In this document: positions 14,050 through 26,777 of the stretch, piece by piece
Layout: the number at the start of each line of letters is the position of its first letter
Position numbering within the stretch: position 1 is the first letter of the stretch
From: Alisma plantago-aquatica
Lineage: Eukaryota > Streptophyta > Magnoliopsida > Alismatales > Alismataceae
DNA: 64,000 bases
Reading direction: 5' to 3'
NCBI GenBank assembly: GCA_963693085.1
Contig: OY856413.1
Span: forward strand, 744,972,556 to 745,036,555
Position numbers and translations under genes: made by a program
Notes under the pieces: generated by a model
Told to the model about the DNA's origin: nothing
The model's input: only the letters and a program-made list of their open reading frames with translations
Database searches by the model: none

Positions 14050-14868
14050 AAAGCTCTATCCAACTGTTATCCCTTGAGGTTATCCACCGCTTTAGGTTGA
14101 CTCAACCCATAGAGTCTAGCTATTTCATGTTGTTGCTCTTGCCTTTTTACACTATTGGGCTGTGACTTTCGTAAGCCCTGTCGAGTCTACCTCGGTTGTT
14201 GAGTCATTTCCTCCCTTCTTTTCAGAGAAAAGAGTTTAGTATGCTCAACATGAACACATCTATAACATGTCTTGTCCTCATACCATGGTCTTATCGGTCT
14301 TATCACCGATGTAGAGACTAAGCCATGGGTTCTTACAGGTGGAAAGTTAGGACCTTTGCCTTTACTTATAGGCTACTGCCCTGGTGCACTAGGCATTTAT
14401 TACACTGGTGGCACCGAAAACTTTGGTTTTTTAGAATAACTAGACAATGTCTCTGGAATTGTAATGACATTTCCTTAATTCTCGGCTTATTGCCCCTTCT
14501 TGGGCACTGCCATCACAGATATACTATCTGTCTAAACCTATGGAAGATTCTACTTTCTTGCCATATGTTAATCTTTCCCACATTTCCCACTATTCCAATC
14601 ATGACTATGTCATTCAGGAACCCTTTCATAGCCCAAAGTTTCCATATTGAGGACTGGCAACCTAGGTTGTAATGCTAATATCCAGTCTTCTATATGCATC
14701 ATTGTTGTCCTAACCTTCCCATCAAGAGCATAAACATAGGATTCTCTATCCTGACGGGTCATGATGGGAATTCTCAGGCACTCATTCTTCTCTTAAGTGA
14801 TCCCTTGCACCCTTTCTTGGTGCAACAACATTGCTCTCAACAACATATTCCTCGTGTTCCCCAGTCAT
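14050..14868 (-). pseudogene. Element A gag remnant
   Basis: The minus-strand reading from the ATG at 14868 resembles the N-terminus of the element E gag: an acidic start, then a GAR-containing segment about 20 residues in. Many stops and frame changes follow. Further on, the reading shows a Lys/Pro-rich tract and then CYRC-x4-H-x4 with Phe where the last Cys should be, a decayed CCHC zinc knuckle. It ends with an RLYGLSQPKA-like stretch matching the segment that precedes the protease in E. The large core domain is mostly deleted. It cannot encode a functional capsid protein. Confidence comes from collinearity with E rather than from any intact domain. Confidence 0.65.
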
Positions 14869-14980
14869 TTATAAACTTTACCCTTTCATCTGCATAAGCA
14901 TAAATTACTATAGGGTATATTGGAGGACACTAACACAGACTCAACACCTTAGTCCTATGTCTCTATAGACTCAGCGAACC

Positions 14981-14996
14981 TTAAGCTCTGATACCA
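14981..14996 (-). other. Element A primer-binding site (initiator Met tRNA type)
   Basis: On the minus strand this reads TGGTATCAGAGCTTAA. The first 12 bases match the complement of the 3' end of plant initiator tRNA-Met. It lies five bases inside the LTR at 15002, which fixes that LTR as the 5' LTR and the element as minus-oriented. Confidence 0.85.
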
Positions 14997-16870
14997 AAAC
15001 TTATCACGACAGTCGACAAAACCATTACTGATTAAGCGGAATAAACATAAACAGAGGATTAGAAAAAATTACTAAAAATTAAAACCTTTTGCAAAGAGAT
15101 CCGATTCCAGGAAAAACTTATAAAGAGAATCAAAGTACTACATACATTCTTATTTGCATTGTACATACCATGTACCATCTCATCTCGACGAATATATTTA
15201 CAACAGTTGCTTTGCCAAAACTATACATAAGCAACACATAACCTCGACGCATTCAATGCCAAAATCTCAGATCGATCATAAAAGCACTAACTACTGACTC
15301 CAAGAACCTAAGAGTACAGAGACGACACATAGGACTCATAACTACAAGATACGACAGTCAGTATCTCCACCTGAGATATCACTGTTGTCCCTGATGTTGT
15401 TGTCCTTCCCCTGTTGTATGGTCCCTACCTCCTCATCCACGTCCACCTAAAAATGTTGGTGACCAACGGGGTGAGACCCATGTCCCAGCGAGAGATGTAG
15501 CTCTCCGCCATAAATATTATATTGCAGATAAATAGTAATAAACTGAGCAGAGGATTATCTATTGAAAAGTAGGATTTAATCATTATTAAGCATAATAGAG
15601 CAATATCATCTTTTAAAGCATTACAGCTATAAATGATAAAGCAATAAATCATCTATCCATTTTAATAATGAATATGAAGAACATGTATAACATCTATCCA
15701 TTTAGGATACAGTAAGCAATGTAATATCAACCAATGATTTCCGTATTTCATCCTTAAGAAAATACACTACATGGTTGATTACATTTTACAATCATACTTA
15801 TGCCCTGAGGAAGTGAGCCATACCGCTCAAATCCAAACTTCGGTTGTGAAACCCAAAGTCGGTGCCATACAAGATCAAAGGAAGAGTCAGACTCCTCGAT
15901 CTCATCTGTCTTGATCAGTGCGAGACCACAAGTAGGACTGCAGTCTCTTGCTTAAGTGACCTCAGCCACATGGTTAGCTCACATAGGATACCTTTTCTCT
16001 ATCCCGCCTTGGTACAAGTTCCGGCGCTAGTAAATCTGAGCCACGGGCCAGTTCACCGTGCTATATGAGCCATGAACGCATTCACGCTCCATCACACTGA
16101 GCCATGGGCCTGTTTACCATGCTCTTATACATATCTTGAGTCTACAACTGAAGTTGCACTCTAATCCTCCTATTTTCGGCTAGGAGAAACCCCGCATATT
16201 CAATAATATACTCTCCGGATTAACCAGCACAATAATCCATTTCACCATCACCATCTACTGACGATGATGGATCTATGGCCAGGGCTCTACATGATAAAAT
16301 TCCACTTGATTATTTAAGTACATTACCATATTCTTTTAGCATCAGTCAAGTTTTAAAACAAGAATTATTATGACAAATGCTACAAAGAATTATGTAATAC
16401 TTCTATCAAGTACTCTTCCAAACTTTATAAAACATTGGGATCTCAATCCTTTATCTCATTACTGGGAATTCACATCCCTCAACAATACCATCATCATGTT
16501 TACTGGATCTGGTTATTCAAACCCTTAGTCCATCACTGAACATGGTTACCACCATCAGGTAACTATCACCTCCACGTCATCTGATCAAGGTATTCATAAT
16601 ACTTGTTACACAAGCATCTCACATAGTTCACCAGGCATATTAAGCTTCTTGTCACCTTTCACTAGGCAACAAATAAAATAATGGTCACAAGGCCCATTAA
16701 CATCATAGATCATACCTGGTTATGCTCATCATCTCATGATACCTGCATGGTTAGTATGCTAGATAACAACCATATCAATTACATATCAACATTATGCAAT
16801 ACAAGATAACACCACTATTCCCTCATTAGGGTTAGGGTTTCCCAACTTTATTAATTAGAGTTTCTCATAC

Positions 16871-17728
16871 CATAACCCTATATTAGGGTTTCACATAACA
16901 TCACCCTATATTAGAGTTTCACATAGCATCACCCTATATTGGGGTTTCACATAACATCACCCTATATTAGGGTTTCACATAACATCACCCTATATTGGGG
17001 CTTCACATAACATCACCCTAAATTGGGGTTTCACATAACATCACCCTATATTAGGGTTTCACGTAACATCACCCTATATTAGGGTTTCACATAACATCAC
17101 CCTATATTAGGGTTTCACATAACATCACTCTATATAGGGTTTCACATTACATCACCCTATATTGGGGTTTCACATAACATCACCCTATATTACAGTTTCA
17201 CGTAACATCACCCTATATTGGGGTTTCACATAACATCACCCTATATTAGGGTTTCACATAACATCACCATATATTGGGGTTTCACATAACATCACCCTAT
17301 ATTAGAGTTTCACATAACATCACCCTAAATTGGGGTTTCACATAACATCACCCTATATTAGGGTTTCACATAACATCACCCTATATTAGGGTTTCACATA
17401 ACATCACCCTATATTAGGGTTTCACATAACATCACCCTATATTAGAGTTTCATATAACATCACCATGTATTAGGGTTTCACATAACATCACCCTATATTA
17501 GGGTTAGTGTTACTCATCTTTATTAATTAGAATTTCTCATACCATCACCCTATATTAGGGTTTCACATAACATCACCCTATATTAGGGCTTCACATAACA
17601 TCACCGTATATTAGGGTTAGGGTTTCTCACCTTTATTAATTAGAATTTCTCATACCATCACCCTATATTAGGGTTTCACATAACATCACCCTATATTAGG
17701 GTTTCACATAACATCACCCTATATTAGG
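16871..17728. repeat. 28-bp minisatellite inside LTR A (5' copy)
   Basis: Same 28-bp unit as at 8450-9215, with more than 20 copies and its own point variants (for example TTACAG and AAATTGGGG). Copy order differs in detail from the other LTR, which indicates turnover of the array after insertion. Confidence 0.93.
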
Positions 17729-18349
17729 ATTAGGGTTTCCTATTTCATTTCAATTAGGGTTTCTCAACCCATTACCCAAAATTAGGGTTAGGGTTTCTCA
17801 TCCTTCTCGATTAGGGTTTCATGATCACATTATCAAAGATCAAACCTTAATTCAAAACTCCATGCATCTTGGAGAATGTATTGATATTACAATTAATATC
17901 CAAAACTCATTGTCCCACATGTCTAGAATTACATAATACCTTTATAAGTATTCAATTAAACTTATGTATTGTAATTTTCCTTATTGATTAGGGTTTCCAT
18001 TCTCCATTGATTAGGGTTTTATGATTACCTCATTGATCCAAACCCTAAGTCAGTGCTTCCACATATCTTGGAGCACATAGCATTATTTAAGTATTAAATC
18101 ATACTTATCATTGTTCCATGTACTAGGAACACACATCACCATCATACCTTATTCAGTTGACTTAACCTTTCACTAAGTACATGCAACTATGCTTATCATA
18201 GTGTATTGAATTTATTACTTTCATAGGCATCAAGGGATAATCACTCTAAATGTATTAATCACCTAAATACTTTAGAGGTACTTCCATTGAAATCAACCTT
18301 GAGAAACTCTTCAACCACTTATGGGATTATGAGTATTTACATGGTTTGA

Positions 18350-18715
18350 ATCAATTGGACCTTCAAACGCTTTGGACCAATTGAACCTTCAAACGATTTG
18401 TCCCTAAACCTTCAAACAGTTTGAGACCGTTTAGACCTTCAAACGATTCGGTCCTAATCCTTCAAATGGTTTGAGACCGTTTAGACCTTCAAACGGTCTG
18501 GTCCTAATCCTTCAAACGGTTTGAGACCGTTAGACCTTCAAACGGTCTGGTCCTAATCCTTGAAATAGTTTGAGACCGTTTAGACCTTCAAACGGTCTAG
18601 TCATAATCCTTCAAATGGTTTGAGACCGTTTAAACCTTCAAACGGTATGGTCCTAATCCTTCAAATGGTTTGAGATCGTTTAAACCTTCAAACGGTCTGG
18701 TCCTCGGTTTTGAAC
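18350..18715. repeat. 50-bp repeat block with AAACGGT palindromes (5' LTR A)
   Basis: About seven units of the same repeat as at 9855-10290. It is shorter here because one or more units were lost (the block ends abruptly at GGTCCTCGGTTTTGAACC). Confidence 0.9.
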
Positions 18716-20342
18716 CTTTTGCTCATCAAATGGTTTTGAAACTGTTTCAACCCAAGACCCTCAAACGGTTTGAAGATTGATTAACCCTAAATGGTTTGAG
18801 ACCGTTTGATCAATTCAAAGATGAAACTGTTTGAACCTAAATTAAGGTTTTGACATCAATTGATCTAGAGTTTTGAAACCAATTGAGTTCTAAACGTTTT
18901 GAAATCATTTGTCCATCCAAGGTTAAGACCATGTGGACTAGATTAGGTTGAAACCATTAGACCTTTACACATTCTTGAAACTGTTTAGCCTCTAACAGTT
19001 TGAAACCGTTTGACCTCTAACGGTTTTGGTCACCAAATGGTTTGAAACTGTTTGGTCTCTAACGGTTTGAAACCGTTTGACCAACAAAAATTGAAACTGT
19101 TTGTTTTTTATATTCTTGAGGTGTGTGCTAAGATGATGTCATCATCATCAATCTTCAGACCTCCAAACTCTACTATCATATATATGATGAATTCATCAAT
19201 TATTCAAGAAGAAAATAAAAGATCAACATATGATGAGAAATTGAAATCAATAATAACATTGATGGGTTCAAGTTATATAACCCACCTTCAAAGTAGCTTC
19301 AAAGCTTCAAGCTTCTCATCTCTAATGGTGAAAGAATCTCCTTCAACTATCCAAGGTTCGTTTCCAACTCTTTGGATGCAAAAGATAGCCAAGGTTGACC
19401 ATTGGATGGAGGAGAGAAAAAAATGAGTGTTGAAATTCGATTTCAACTATCAATTCAAGGTTAAAGATGATCATGGAGCTTACCTTCAGCTTGGGGAACG
19501 TTTTCCTCCTGCTCCTAAGCTCCTTGGTCATCGGCCAAAGCAAGGGAAGAAAGTGGTTTGCAAAATAGCCTTTCAAGTAAGGAGAAAATCAAGTACATAT
19601 AATTGATTCCCTAGGAGAGAGAAAGTAGGAGGAAAATCTTCAACTCCCATTCTAGGTGACACATGCCCCCTCCACTTCCTTTCTTTCAAAGTCGAATTCC
19701 TTGCCCTCAATATCCTCTCAATTATCCTTGAATTAAAAGCAACCACTTAAGCACCTTAATCATTATAATACTATTATCCATTTTTAGTGGACATTACTTT
19801 TTAATTAAAAAAATGTGAGTGGATTTCTTCACCTACTTAGGATATTTCGGTGCCACTCAAGGCATTTGGACGTCCTCCCACTATAGGATTTCAACCAAAG
19901 CCTTTTTAGTTGATGGGCACTTCAATTAATATATTTATTTTTTCTACAAAATAATTTTGTGTTTCATTTATGCTTATTTCTTGATTATTTTATTATCAAG
20001 ATTATCTCTCCTCAAAAGTAGTTCAAACAAGATGCCCCATTCTTTTTATTTTCTCTAAATGATACCAAGAAACAATTGGGACATAATAGAGGTGATATTT
20101 TACATATCCAACCCTAGGTTTTGGGTAATTTGCAAATTACACCAAAACTAGAATTCAATACACAAGCATTACTCAAACAAGTTCCTTCTTGGAACTTAGG
20201 CTTCCACAAGCCATACCTCAGCATCATCCTCATTCTTATGATGCTATAACACATGGTGAACATTTATCATGTAACATTTGCAAGGTAACCCCTTAAATTG
20301 GGTAAATTGCACTTTAGTCCAAAACAAAGGAACATTGTTACA

Positions 20343-21905
20343 TTTGAATTATAGTTAATTTTGTTCTATTGTTATGGTAGACAGTCAAACTGGTGCAAAA
20401 TGCATTTTAGTTCAGGGATGAAATTTTTTAAAATACAGAGTGCCAATTGGTCAAGTTGTGTGAAAACTAGGTTGGGCATTGTTTGTATGGTACGTGTTAC
20501 CACTAAAATTGAAAATTGAGTGGATCATATCAGTTCAGAATCCTTTCAGATGAATTTCACCATTAACTAGTTCCAAACCAACCTGTATTTGAACTATTAT
20601 TATGTGAGTAGGTTCAATTTGAAACAATTATCCTAAAAAACCAAAGAGTTGATATGAAGACATAGACATTTCATGACCAAATCTATTTGTTATCATCGAC
20701 ATGGCACTGATATTTAACCTAACTTAGATAAATTAAATACAGTTTAAAATAAAATATAAACCAATAATGAGGGATACCAACGCACAAATGATATACATTC
20801 AAATTTTAAGTCTTCAGTTCTTTAATATATTAGTAATGATTAACTTGTGGCTGACTGCATTACACTTGTAGACCTCGATTTAACCTATTTGAAAAATAAG
20901 TAGATGTCAATGGCAACCCAATCAAGCATTCCATGTGCATATTCGCTTATTCAGGTTAGTATTGTTTTGCATTCATATACAGATATGCATTTTTGTAGTG
21001 TGCATTTTAGGTATTTACTTTTGGATGTCTCAACTTTTGTGGTACATAGTCCATTTTCAATATATCCTTTCTTGAACAGGGTGTTAGATCCATTTCTAAA
21101 CATTTCCTACATATGTTTAACCAAACTTATTCATGGCATTGGGTGTTCAGTACCAATTTTAATTATTGAACATCAAGTTTCACCAAATAGTTTAGCATTA
21201 TTGACCATGCATTGTCAAGTATTAGCCCAATTGTTGGGCATATTTGTGGTTTGTACTTGGACCTGACCTAACAGGGTTTGATTCCCAATTGGTATGCCTT
21301 TTCTAAACATATTATCCATGTTCAGTATATGTACATATTCCTTGTGATGGTGATGTGATTGCTTTATGTAAATGATGTGTGCCCACTTTAGGATGTCTCA
21401 TTATAATTTAATAAACAATAAGTTTTACCAAGTTACTTCATGGCATTGGATGTTCAATACAATTATTACTTACTATCAATCAGCTTAGTATTGTTAACCA
21501 GGCATTGTCAAGTATTAGCCCAACTTTTGAACACGTGTAGTTGTTACTTTTTGGGTTAGACCGAGCCCTAACTATATTATTGTGGTTACTTTGAATAAAT
21601 GTAGTTCTTATGCTCAACTTTAAATGTGTTTTTTTTTGTTTCAAATTGGATTGTGATGATTAGTCACATGGATTGGAACCCTATTTTTCAATGGATTTTC
21701 TCATGATACTTATGTTGTCTGGTATTTCATGTCATTTTCCCTAGGGCAGTCAGTTTATGAAACATCAACTTTGACCAAATTAATATCTGTCACTGTGAAA
21801 GGTCTTGTCAAGGATTAAATTATATAACCATCCAACTCATTATATATTTAAACTTACTTTAAACACCCTCACTGTCATTATATATTACAGAATCGTTGTG
21901 AGTAT
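20343..21905. other. Region upstream of the Myb/SANT-like gene, no gene seen
   Basis: AT-rich DNA with no convincing open frame. A segment at about 21131-21260 is imperfectly repeated at 21441-21575 (shared GCATTGTCAAGTATTAGCCC). Part of this may be 5' non-coding sequence of the Harbinger-type element. Confidence 0.5.
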
Positions 21906-22902
21906 GTCTTCCGCAGATCCCAGGCTCCATATTGTATGGTCGAGAGAGTCTGATGAGGCTCTAGTTTCAGCATTGTGGAGGCAGTATGACATAGGTAGGT
22001 GTATTGACGGGCAGTTTATTGGGACGATTGGAAGGATACACTTTGTGATTGGAAAAATAGGATGGTGAGATCGGACAGTACGTTGGAATAGGTCAAAACT
22101 CAATGGAAGAACATGAAGAAGGACTTTTCCAAATTGAAGCTTGTGACCAACAAGAGCGGTGTCGGGTGGGATGAGACTAGGAACAAGCCCAAGTTTCCTG
22201 ACATCCTAGAGTGGAGGGAGACCCTTGTGGTATGTACAATAATAATACACTGACCAAAAATTAATGTCCTACGCTTACATATAAATCCCCTAATAAAAAG
22301 TATTTCATAATTAGGGAAACAAGGATCTAGATAGATTTATTAGTCAACCATTTCCCCACTACTACGACATCGAGTTGATGGCGGTGAGGGACATTGCTAG
22401 AGGCCACCATGCAATGTCTTATGTAGACAAAAAAATACCATCTGACGTTGCCTCTAAGGATGAAGCTATTGTTGACTTAGATGTGTCTGATACACCCATC
22501 AATACAGAAAGCAATAGAGGGGAACCAGACATGGGCTATTCTGGGATGCAAAGTGAGGGTGAAAACGGTAGAATAGACAACCAGGGTGTTGGGGCAAGGA
22601 CTCCTTCTTGCCAAAGATGCAGGAAGAAACCATCAATGACATTAGAGAGATATGTACTTTCTAATGAAGTGGTATCTAAATTTACATAGGTGTACGCAAA
22701 GGTACACGAGTTAGGATCATGTGTGGCCACCAGAGCCATTGAAAAAAAAGAGTTTGTAATGGTGGTTTTGCAACATTTATATGACAATTTCACATATTCC
22801 CCTACTCCAATATTTACAACTCTTGTTAATGCCATAAAGGAGTCAAAAAACCGCAGTACCTACCTCAACCTTACACATACACCACACAAAATAACAATAT
22901 AG
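21906..22902 (+). pseudogene. Myb/SANT-like domain gene of PIF/Harbinger type
   Basis: The start ATG at 21906 opens a reading with VWSRESDEALVSALWRQYD, followed in a shifted frame by TQWKNMKKDFSKLK and SGVGWDE. Together these are the conserved landmarks of the plant Myb/SANT-like DNA-binding domain (Myb_DNA-bind_3). A frameshift near 22040 and a TAG at about 22090 break the domain. A GT donor at 22230 and an AG acceptor at 22313-22314 define an 84-bp intron in phase 0. Exon 2 begins GNKDLDRFISQPFPHYYD, a typical continuation. An in-frame TAG at 22687-22689 divides exon 2, which otherwise runs to 22902. In PIF/Harbinger elements a Myb/SANT-like protein partners the transposase for nuclear import and end binding, and a transposase lies directly downstream in the same orientation. 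This copy is inactive. Confidence 0.75.
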
Positions 22903-23361
22903 TTGCAAGACCTTTGGGAAAGGTCCCACAGTGGTGGTGCAACACAATGACCTTCCATGCTGCCCACTTTTGTGCCATCTCACCAGGTATTTGCTATGCA
23001 GTCTCCATCATCAAACTTCAATAGCACATCAAGTATGCCATCCATGTGGTATACTAGAAGTGATGATGTTGGCACAAGTGGGAATAACAGAGACCCTGCA
23101 GCATAGTAATTTAGAGGTTGGTCATGGTTATGATTTGGTTTTCAATTTCATCCTGGTTTAGTACATTAGAAATTTCTTTTGCTATAATATTTTCTATGTT
23201 TGGGAACATCAACGCCAATTTGACTATTATTGTAATAATTCTTTCCTTGATGATCATTTGTTGCTAGTAGCATTTAATTTGTATCTACTTTTGATGTAGT
23301 TATTCTTTTATCACCTTTTTCATATTATGTTAAGGTTGTTATCCTTTTAATTGTAGGCATC

Positions 23362-24663
23362 ATGTCTGGTAGTAATCATACACAAACACCAAATCTGATT
23401 ACAAACATATTGGGTACCGTGTTTGGTCCAGCAAATCGCATTGTTGATGCAGTAGTTAACTCATTAGAGAACTCTATCATGGACAATAATTCCAATGATG
23501 ATGAGATACAAGATCCACTACCTCGATCAGTTAGTATTAGGAGTGGCCACCAAAAGGTTCTAGAAATCATAACCGGCCATCAATAGTGGGCGTATGACCT
23601 CTACTGAATGCTACCAAATACTATAATAGCCCTAGTGGACAAGCTTGAGAGTCATGGGGTTGTTACAAAGTAGTAGAAGTGTCTCATCAGTCGAGGTTAT
23701 ATGCTACTTCCTATATATGATAGGCCATGGCCATATAAATCAAGTTTTAGCTGAGGACCACAATCACTCTGGTGAGACCATAAGTAGAAATTTCAATGAA
23801 GTATTGGAGGGTGTGTGTGCCTTGTGTCATGAATATGTTGTCATGCAAACTACAACCACAACAATGCATCATCATATATTGTAGATATCAAGGTTCTACC
23901 CTTACTTTAAGGTAATGTTAGCCCCTAAATTTTGAAATCACTTTCAATTATTTTGTACGTTGAACCCCAATTTTGGTGTTTAAGGATGCCATCGGGGCAA
24001 TTGACGGGACACACATCCCAGTTTTAGTGAAACACGATAAGCAAAATCGTTACTGAGACAAAAGGAAAGGTCTCTCTAAATGTTATGTCTGCAATAGACT
24101 TCTCAATGGAGTTTACATATGTCCTGACTGGGTGGGAGGGCTCGGCAGCAGACCAAAGGATCCCACAAGCAGCAACGATCACAAACAGTTTCAAATACCC
24201 TGAGGGAAGTTTTACCTAGTTGATGTAGGGTACGCCAACATCCGTTAGTTTCTTGCACCATATCTCAACATAGCTTACCATATATTTGAGTATCAAGGAA
24301 ATAAACACTCATACAACAACAAGAAGGAGATGTTCAACCACCGCCACACACAATTATGTAACATTGTATAAAGAGCACTTGGTGTGTTGAAGAGGAGGTT
24401 TGTCTACCTTAAAAAAGGGGAGAAGTATCGTGAACATTTGTAGTGTTGCCTAATATTGACTTGTTGTTCCTCCACAATTTTATATGTCGCCAGAATGATG
24501 GCGGCGTTGTGATGGGGGAAATTTCGAAACACATTTCAACATATGGCTTCCCATGCAAAGGGATCGACCTGAGTTCTCTACAGCAAACAACTCCGACCAA
24601 TGTAAGGGAAGATGATGTATTACATGAAATAATTTCCAATTTCATTTGGAAAACTCGTTGAAC
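23362..24663 (+). pseudogene. PIF/Harbinger DDE transposase (dead)
   Basis: Fragments in changing frames follow the order of a Harbinger transposase. They include a helical N-terminal part with SSVEVICYFLYMIGHG and HSGETISRNFNEVL (about 23688-23800), then FYPYFK. An intron with GT at 23912 and AG at 23983-23984 follows, then DAIGAIDGTHIPV carrying the first catalytic Asp. Next comes a frame-shifted TYVLTGWEGSAADQR with the second Asp, then FYLVDVGYAN, NHRHTQLCNIV and RALGVLKRRF. The C-terminal part has LLFLHNFI. The codon where the catalytic Glu is expected (just before RALGVLK) is TAA at 24369-24371. Several other stops and at least three frameshifts are present. The protein would bind terminal inverted repeats and cut and paste the element; this copy cannot. 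Confidence 0.85.
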
Positions 24664-24804
24664 TACCTTTGTAATTGGCATTTATTATGTGTAACTTATA
24701 TACTCATCCTACATTTAGACATGATATATAATGTTTTTAACTTAGTGTATTGTTATGCATCCTAATTAAAAGTGTGAAATTATGCTTCACTAGGTTTTCT
24801 TACA

Positions 24805-25260
24805 ATGGAGAATGGAACGTCGTCATGTCCATGTGACCTCCAATGCACCGTACGAGTCTACATGATTGCCATAGATGCGGCTAATGGACGATTCAAAGAG
24901 AACAACCCCCATAGGTTGTATTTTACATGTGGTAGGGGTCTTGTTCAAACCAGGTGTCCTATGAGGTTTTCCGTGCATCGAGTACAACATACTGTGACCA
25001 CCCTTACTACACTTCGGGATGCACTTGTAACACAACTTACTTATGCACGCAATGAAAGCATTGGTCTGAAAGTTACAACTTTGTGTGTTCTATGAGAGCA
25101 GACACTGATAGGTTAGTAGCCGAGAGCAGACATCGATAGGTTAGTAGCCAAAATTTTGACTCTCAGGAGGAGGCTGCAATACCTTTGTGAACTATTTAAC
25201 CTACCAATGGATAGTGTCTCTTCAACAGAGGATGAGGGGTACAATACATCATTGTTGTAA
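24805..25260 (+). pseudogene. GRF-type zinc-finger-like remnant 1
   Basis: An ORF from the ATG at 24805 (96 codons) contains SCPCDLQCTVRVYM and later YFTCGRG, spaced like the Cys-rich GRF zinc finger seen in many plant repeat-associated proteins. The family's usual Asn-Pro-Gly-Arg-Arg-Phe block is reduced to NGRF, and the final aromatic CxFFxW motif is not clear. The reading stops at 25095. A second stretch continues to 25260 with a short Leu-rich helix (LTLRRRLQYLCELFNL), which often follows such fingers. I am only moderately sure of the family. Confidence 0.4.
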
Positions 25261-25398
25261 TATACTATGTCATATATAAATAAACTTCATTTGTATTTTT
25301 GAACAGTGATTTGTCTTATTGAAATGCCCTTCAATTTTGATTTGAAAAGTATGGCTTGAACCCCACATTATGTTACTAACGAACAAGCGTGTTTTAGA

Positions 25399-25906
25399 TG
25401 TCAATGGATGCATCTAGAGTTCGGAGGTGTCTTTGTGGTCTAGTTGCAACATTGCAGATTTACACAGAGGATGCATGGTTATATGACTTTGGCATTCTCA
25501 GTGAAAAGTCGGAAAAAAAAATATTACATATGTTCTACCAGACAGGTGTAATAGTAAAACCATAAACAATAGGTTACACCACTGAGTAGATTGCACATTC
25601 ATTGTCATTAACTCGGACTTGTGCTGCATTTTAGGAAAAAGACCGGTACAAATACTTCCACTGGGTAGTTGATCACCCCTCAACAGTTGCTTCTCTAGAG
25701 GCTGAGATTAAGTTATTGACTAATGAGTGCAAGTCAGTGTGGGGCTAGGCAATGAACTTGAAAGACTTTGTTGAAATAAATCACAACACTAAAGATGTTT
25801 ACACCTCCAAAAAATACGAGCATGAAGTTCTAGAAACCGATGTTTACAAGTTGGAGGAAACTTATAGTCTTCTTTTGGACATTCATTCACCTCTAATGAC
25901 TCCATA
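25399..25906 (+). pseudogene. GRF-type zinc-finger-like remnant 2
   Basis: From the ATG at 25399 the reading gives RVRRCLCGLVATLQIYTED, resembling the start of a GRF zinc finger. A probable intron ends at an AG at about 25634. The next segment reads DRYKYFHWVVDHPS, the expected aromatic core (YFxWVD), followed by a long Lys/Glu-rich stretch of coiled-coil character (EAEIKLLTNECK, then KYEHEVLETDVYKLEETY). Stops at about 25748 and 25906 and a disturbed middle make it a pseudogene. Small plant proteins with this finger-plus-coil layout are common next to transposons; their function is unknown. Confidence 0.5.
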
Positions 25907-26147
25907 AGCTTTGAATGACAATGTTAGATATAGATGGATAATATTTATATAATGCACCCAGACCCTGATTGGATGTTGTTAGAATTATATTATAAGCTTG
26001 CTGATTTATATCGAATGTGGCTTAATGCTTTATGTCTGCACCAGATAGGAGGATGTATGTTATTTAAATTTGAACCATCATATTATATAATCATAATTGT
26101 GATATACACCCTTACATTTGAAATGTATTACATACTAAATTTATAAT

Positions 26148-26498
26148 ATGGATGGGCAAGGCATGAGGTCGAATGGTATATGGTGTACGGAGCACGATCA
26201 GATCCTACTTGATGCGATGAGAAACCAATATGACATGGGGAGATGTGTCAATGGAGCACATATTTCAGAGGCTTGGAGGGAGACATTGTGTGACTTATGA
26301 AACATAACGGCAGTGCCTTGCATATCGTTGAACGCAGTGAAAATCCGTTGGAAGAACCTAAGGAGAGAGTTTATCAGACAAAATGGTTTCCTTTTGGCAG
26401 ATTTATCGCCTACTCACTCCTTTGTTGTGCCACACTTGAACAATGTTGAAAACGGCAACAATGTAGTTGCAGGAGTAGGTGATGAAGGCAACGAATGA
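26148..26498 (+). pseudogene. Myb/SANT-like domain copy 2
   Basis: From the ATG at 26148 the frame gives WCTEHDQILLDAMRNQYDMG, then AWRETLCD, an in-frame TGA, and AVKIRWKNLRREF. This is the order of the Myb/SANT-like domain (first Trp, acidic helix, central Trp, C-terminal WKNLRRE helix). Only the one stop interrupts about 116 codons. It is the same family as 21906-22902 but clearly divergent from it, so it is a separate gene or exon rather than a recent duplicate. Confidence 0.65.
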
Positions 26499-26777
26499 AA
26501 TCCATCATAACGGTGAAGATGTTTAGATTTAGATGTATGCTCTTTTTACTTCCTGCAATCTAACCCCTGAGTTTGGTTATTGTTAAAGCTTCATCATAAG
26601 CTTGCTATTTTATGTATGCTCTTTTTTATCGTAATGTTGTTTGTTTATGGCTTGACCAGATAGGAGGCTCTATGTTATATGCACATTAAATCTTTATATT
26701 TGAATTATCATATTATGTCCACACCATTGTGAAATGAACCCTTACTGTTGCAATATATTACACACAAAATTTGTAAT

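Larger units (their letters stand above)
12048..15001 (-). mobile_element. Element A internal region, internally deleted
   Basis: Only 2.95 kb separates the two LTRs, far too little for a full gag-pol. The minus strand starts with a primer-binding site and a leader closely resembling that of element E (GTTTGGTATCAGAGC, then a tract similar to 60545-60600). It continues into a gag remnant at 14868-14050. The remaining 2 kb towards 12048 has no open frame above about 100 codons and no recognisable protease, RT, RNase H or integrase motif. The sequence next to the 3' LTR (minus strand, TTAGGGGTTTATAACT) is a plausible decayed polypurine tract. This is either an internally deleted or a non-autonomous copy. 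Confidence 0.75.
15002..20342 (-). mobile_element. Element A, 5' LTR
   Basis: Second copy of the 6585-12047 LTR. The first terminal base pair has changed (TATCAC for TGTCAC in the plus reading). At the far end about 140 bp are missing: after AACATTG (20337), sequence present in the other LTR is absent, and only a terminal TTACA remains before unrelated DNA. It retains the 28-bp minisatellite, the 50-bp palindrome block, a TATA-like ATTATATGT (minus, near 19596-19604) and a splice-donor-like AAG|GTAAGCTC (minus, 19487-19476). A direct repeat ATTTG occurs at both outer edges (6582-6586 and 20342-20346). It overlaps the terminal dinucleotides, so its status as target duplication is uncertain. 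Confidence 0.88.

Noticed and set aside
12048..15001. Non-LTR host gene inside element A
   Set aside because: Plus-strand frames (for example 14325-14672) are antisense to a decayed gag recognised by collinearity with element E.
6585..20342. Large segmental duplication of 5.4 kb
   Set aside because: Primer-binding site, TG/CA ends and gag remnants between the copies show these are LTRs of one element.
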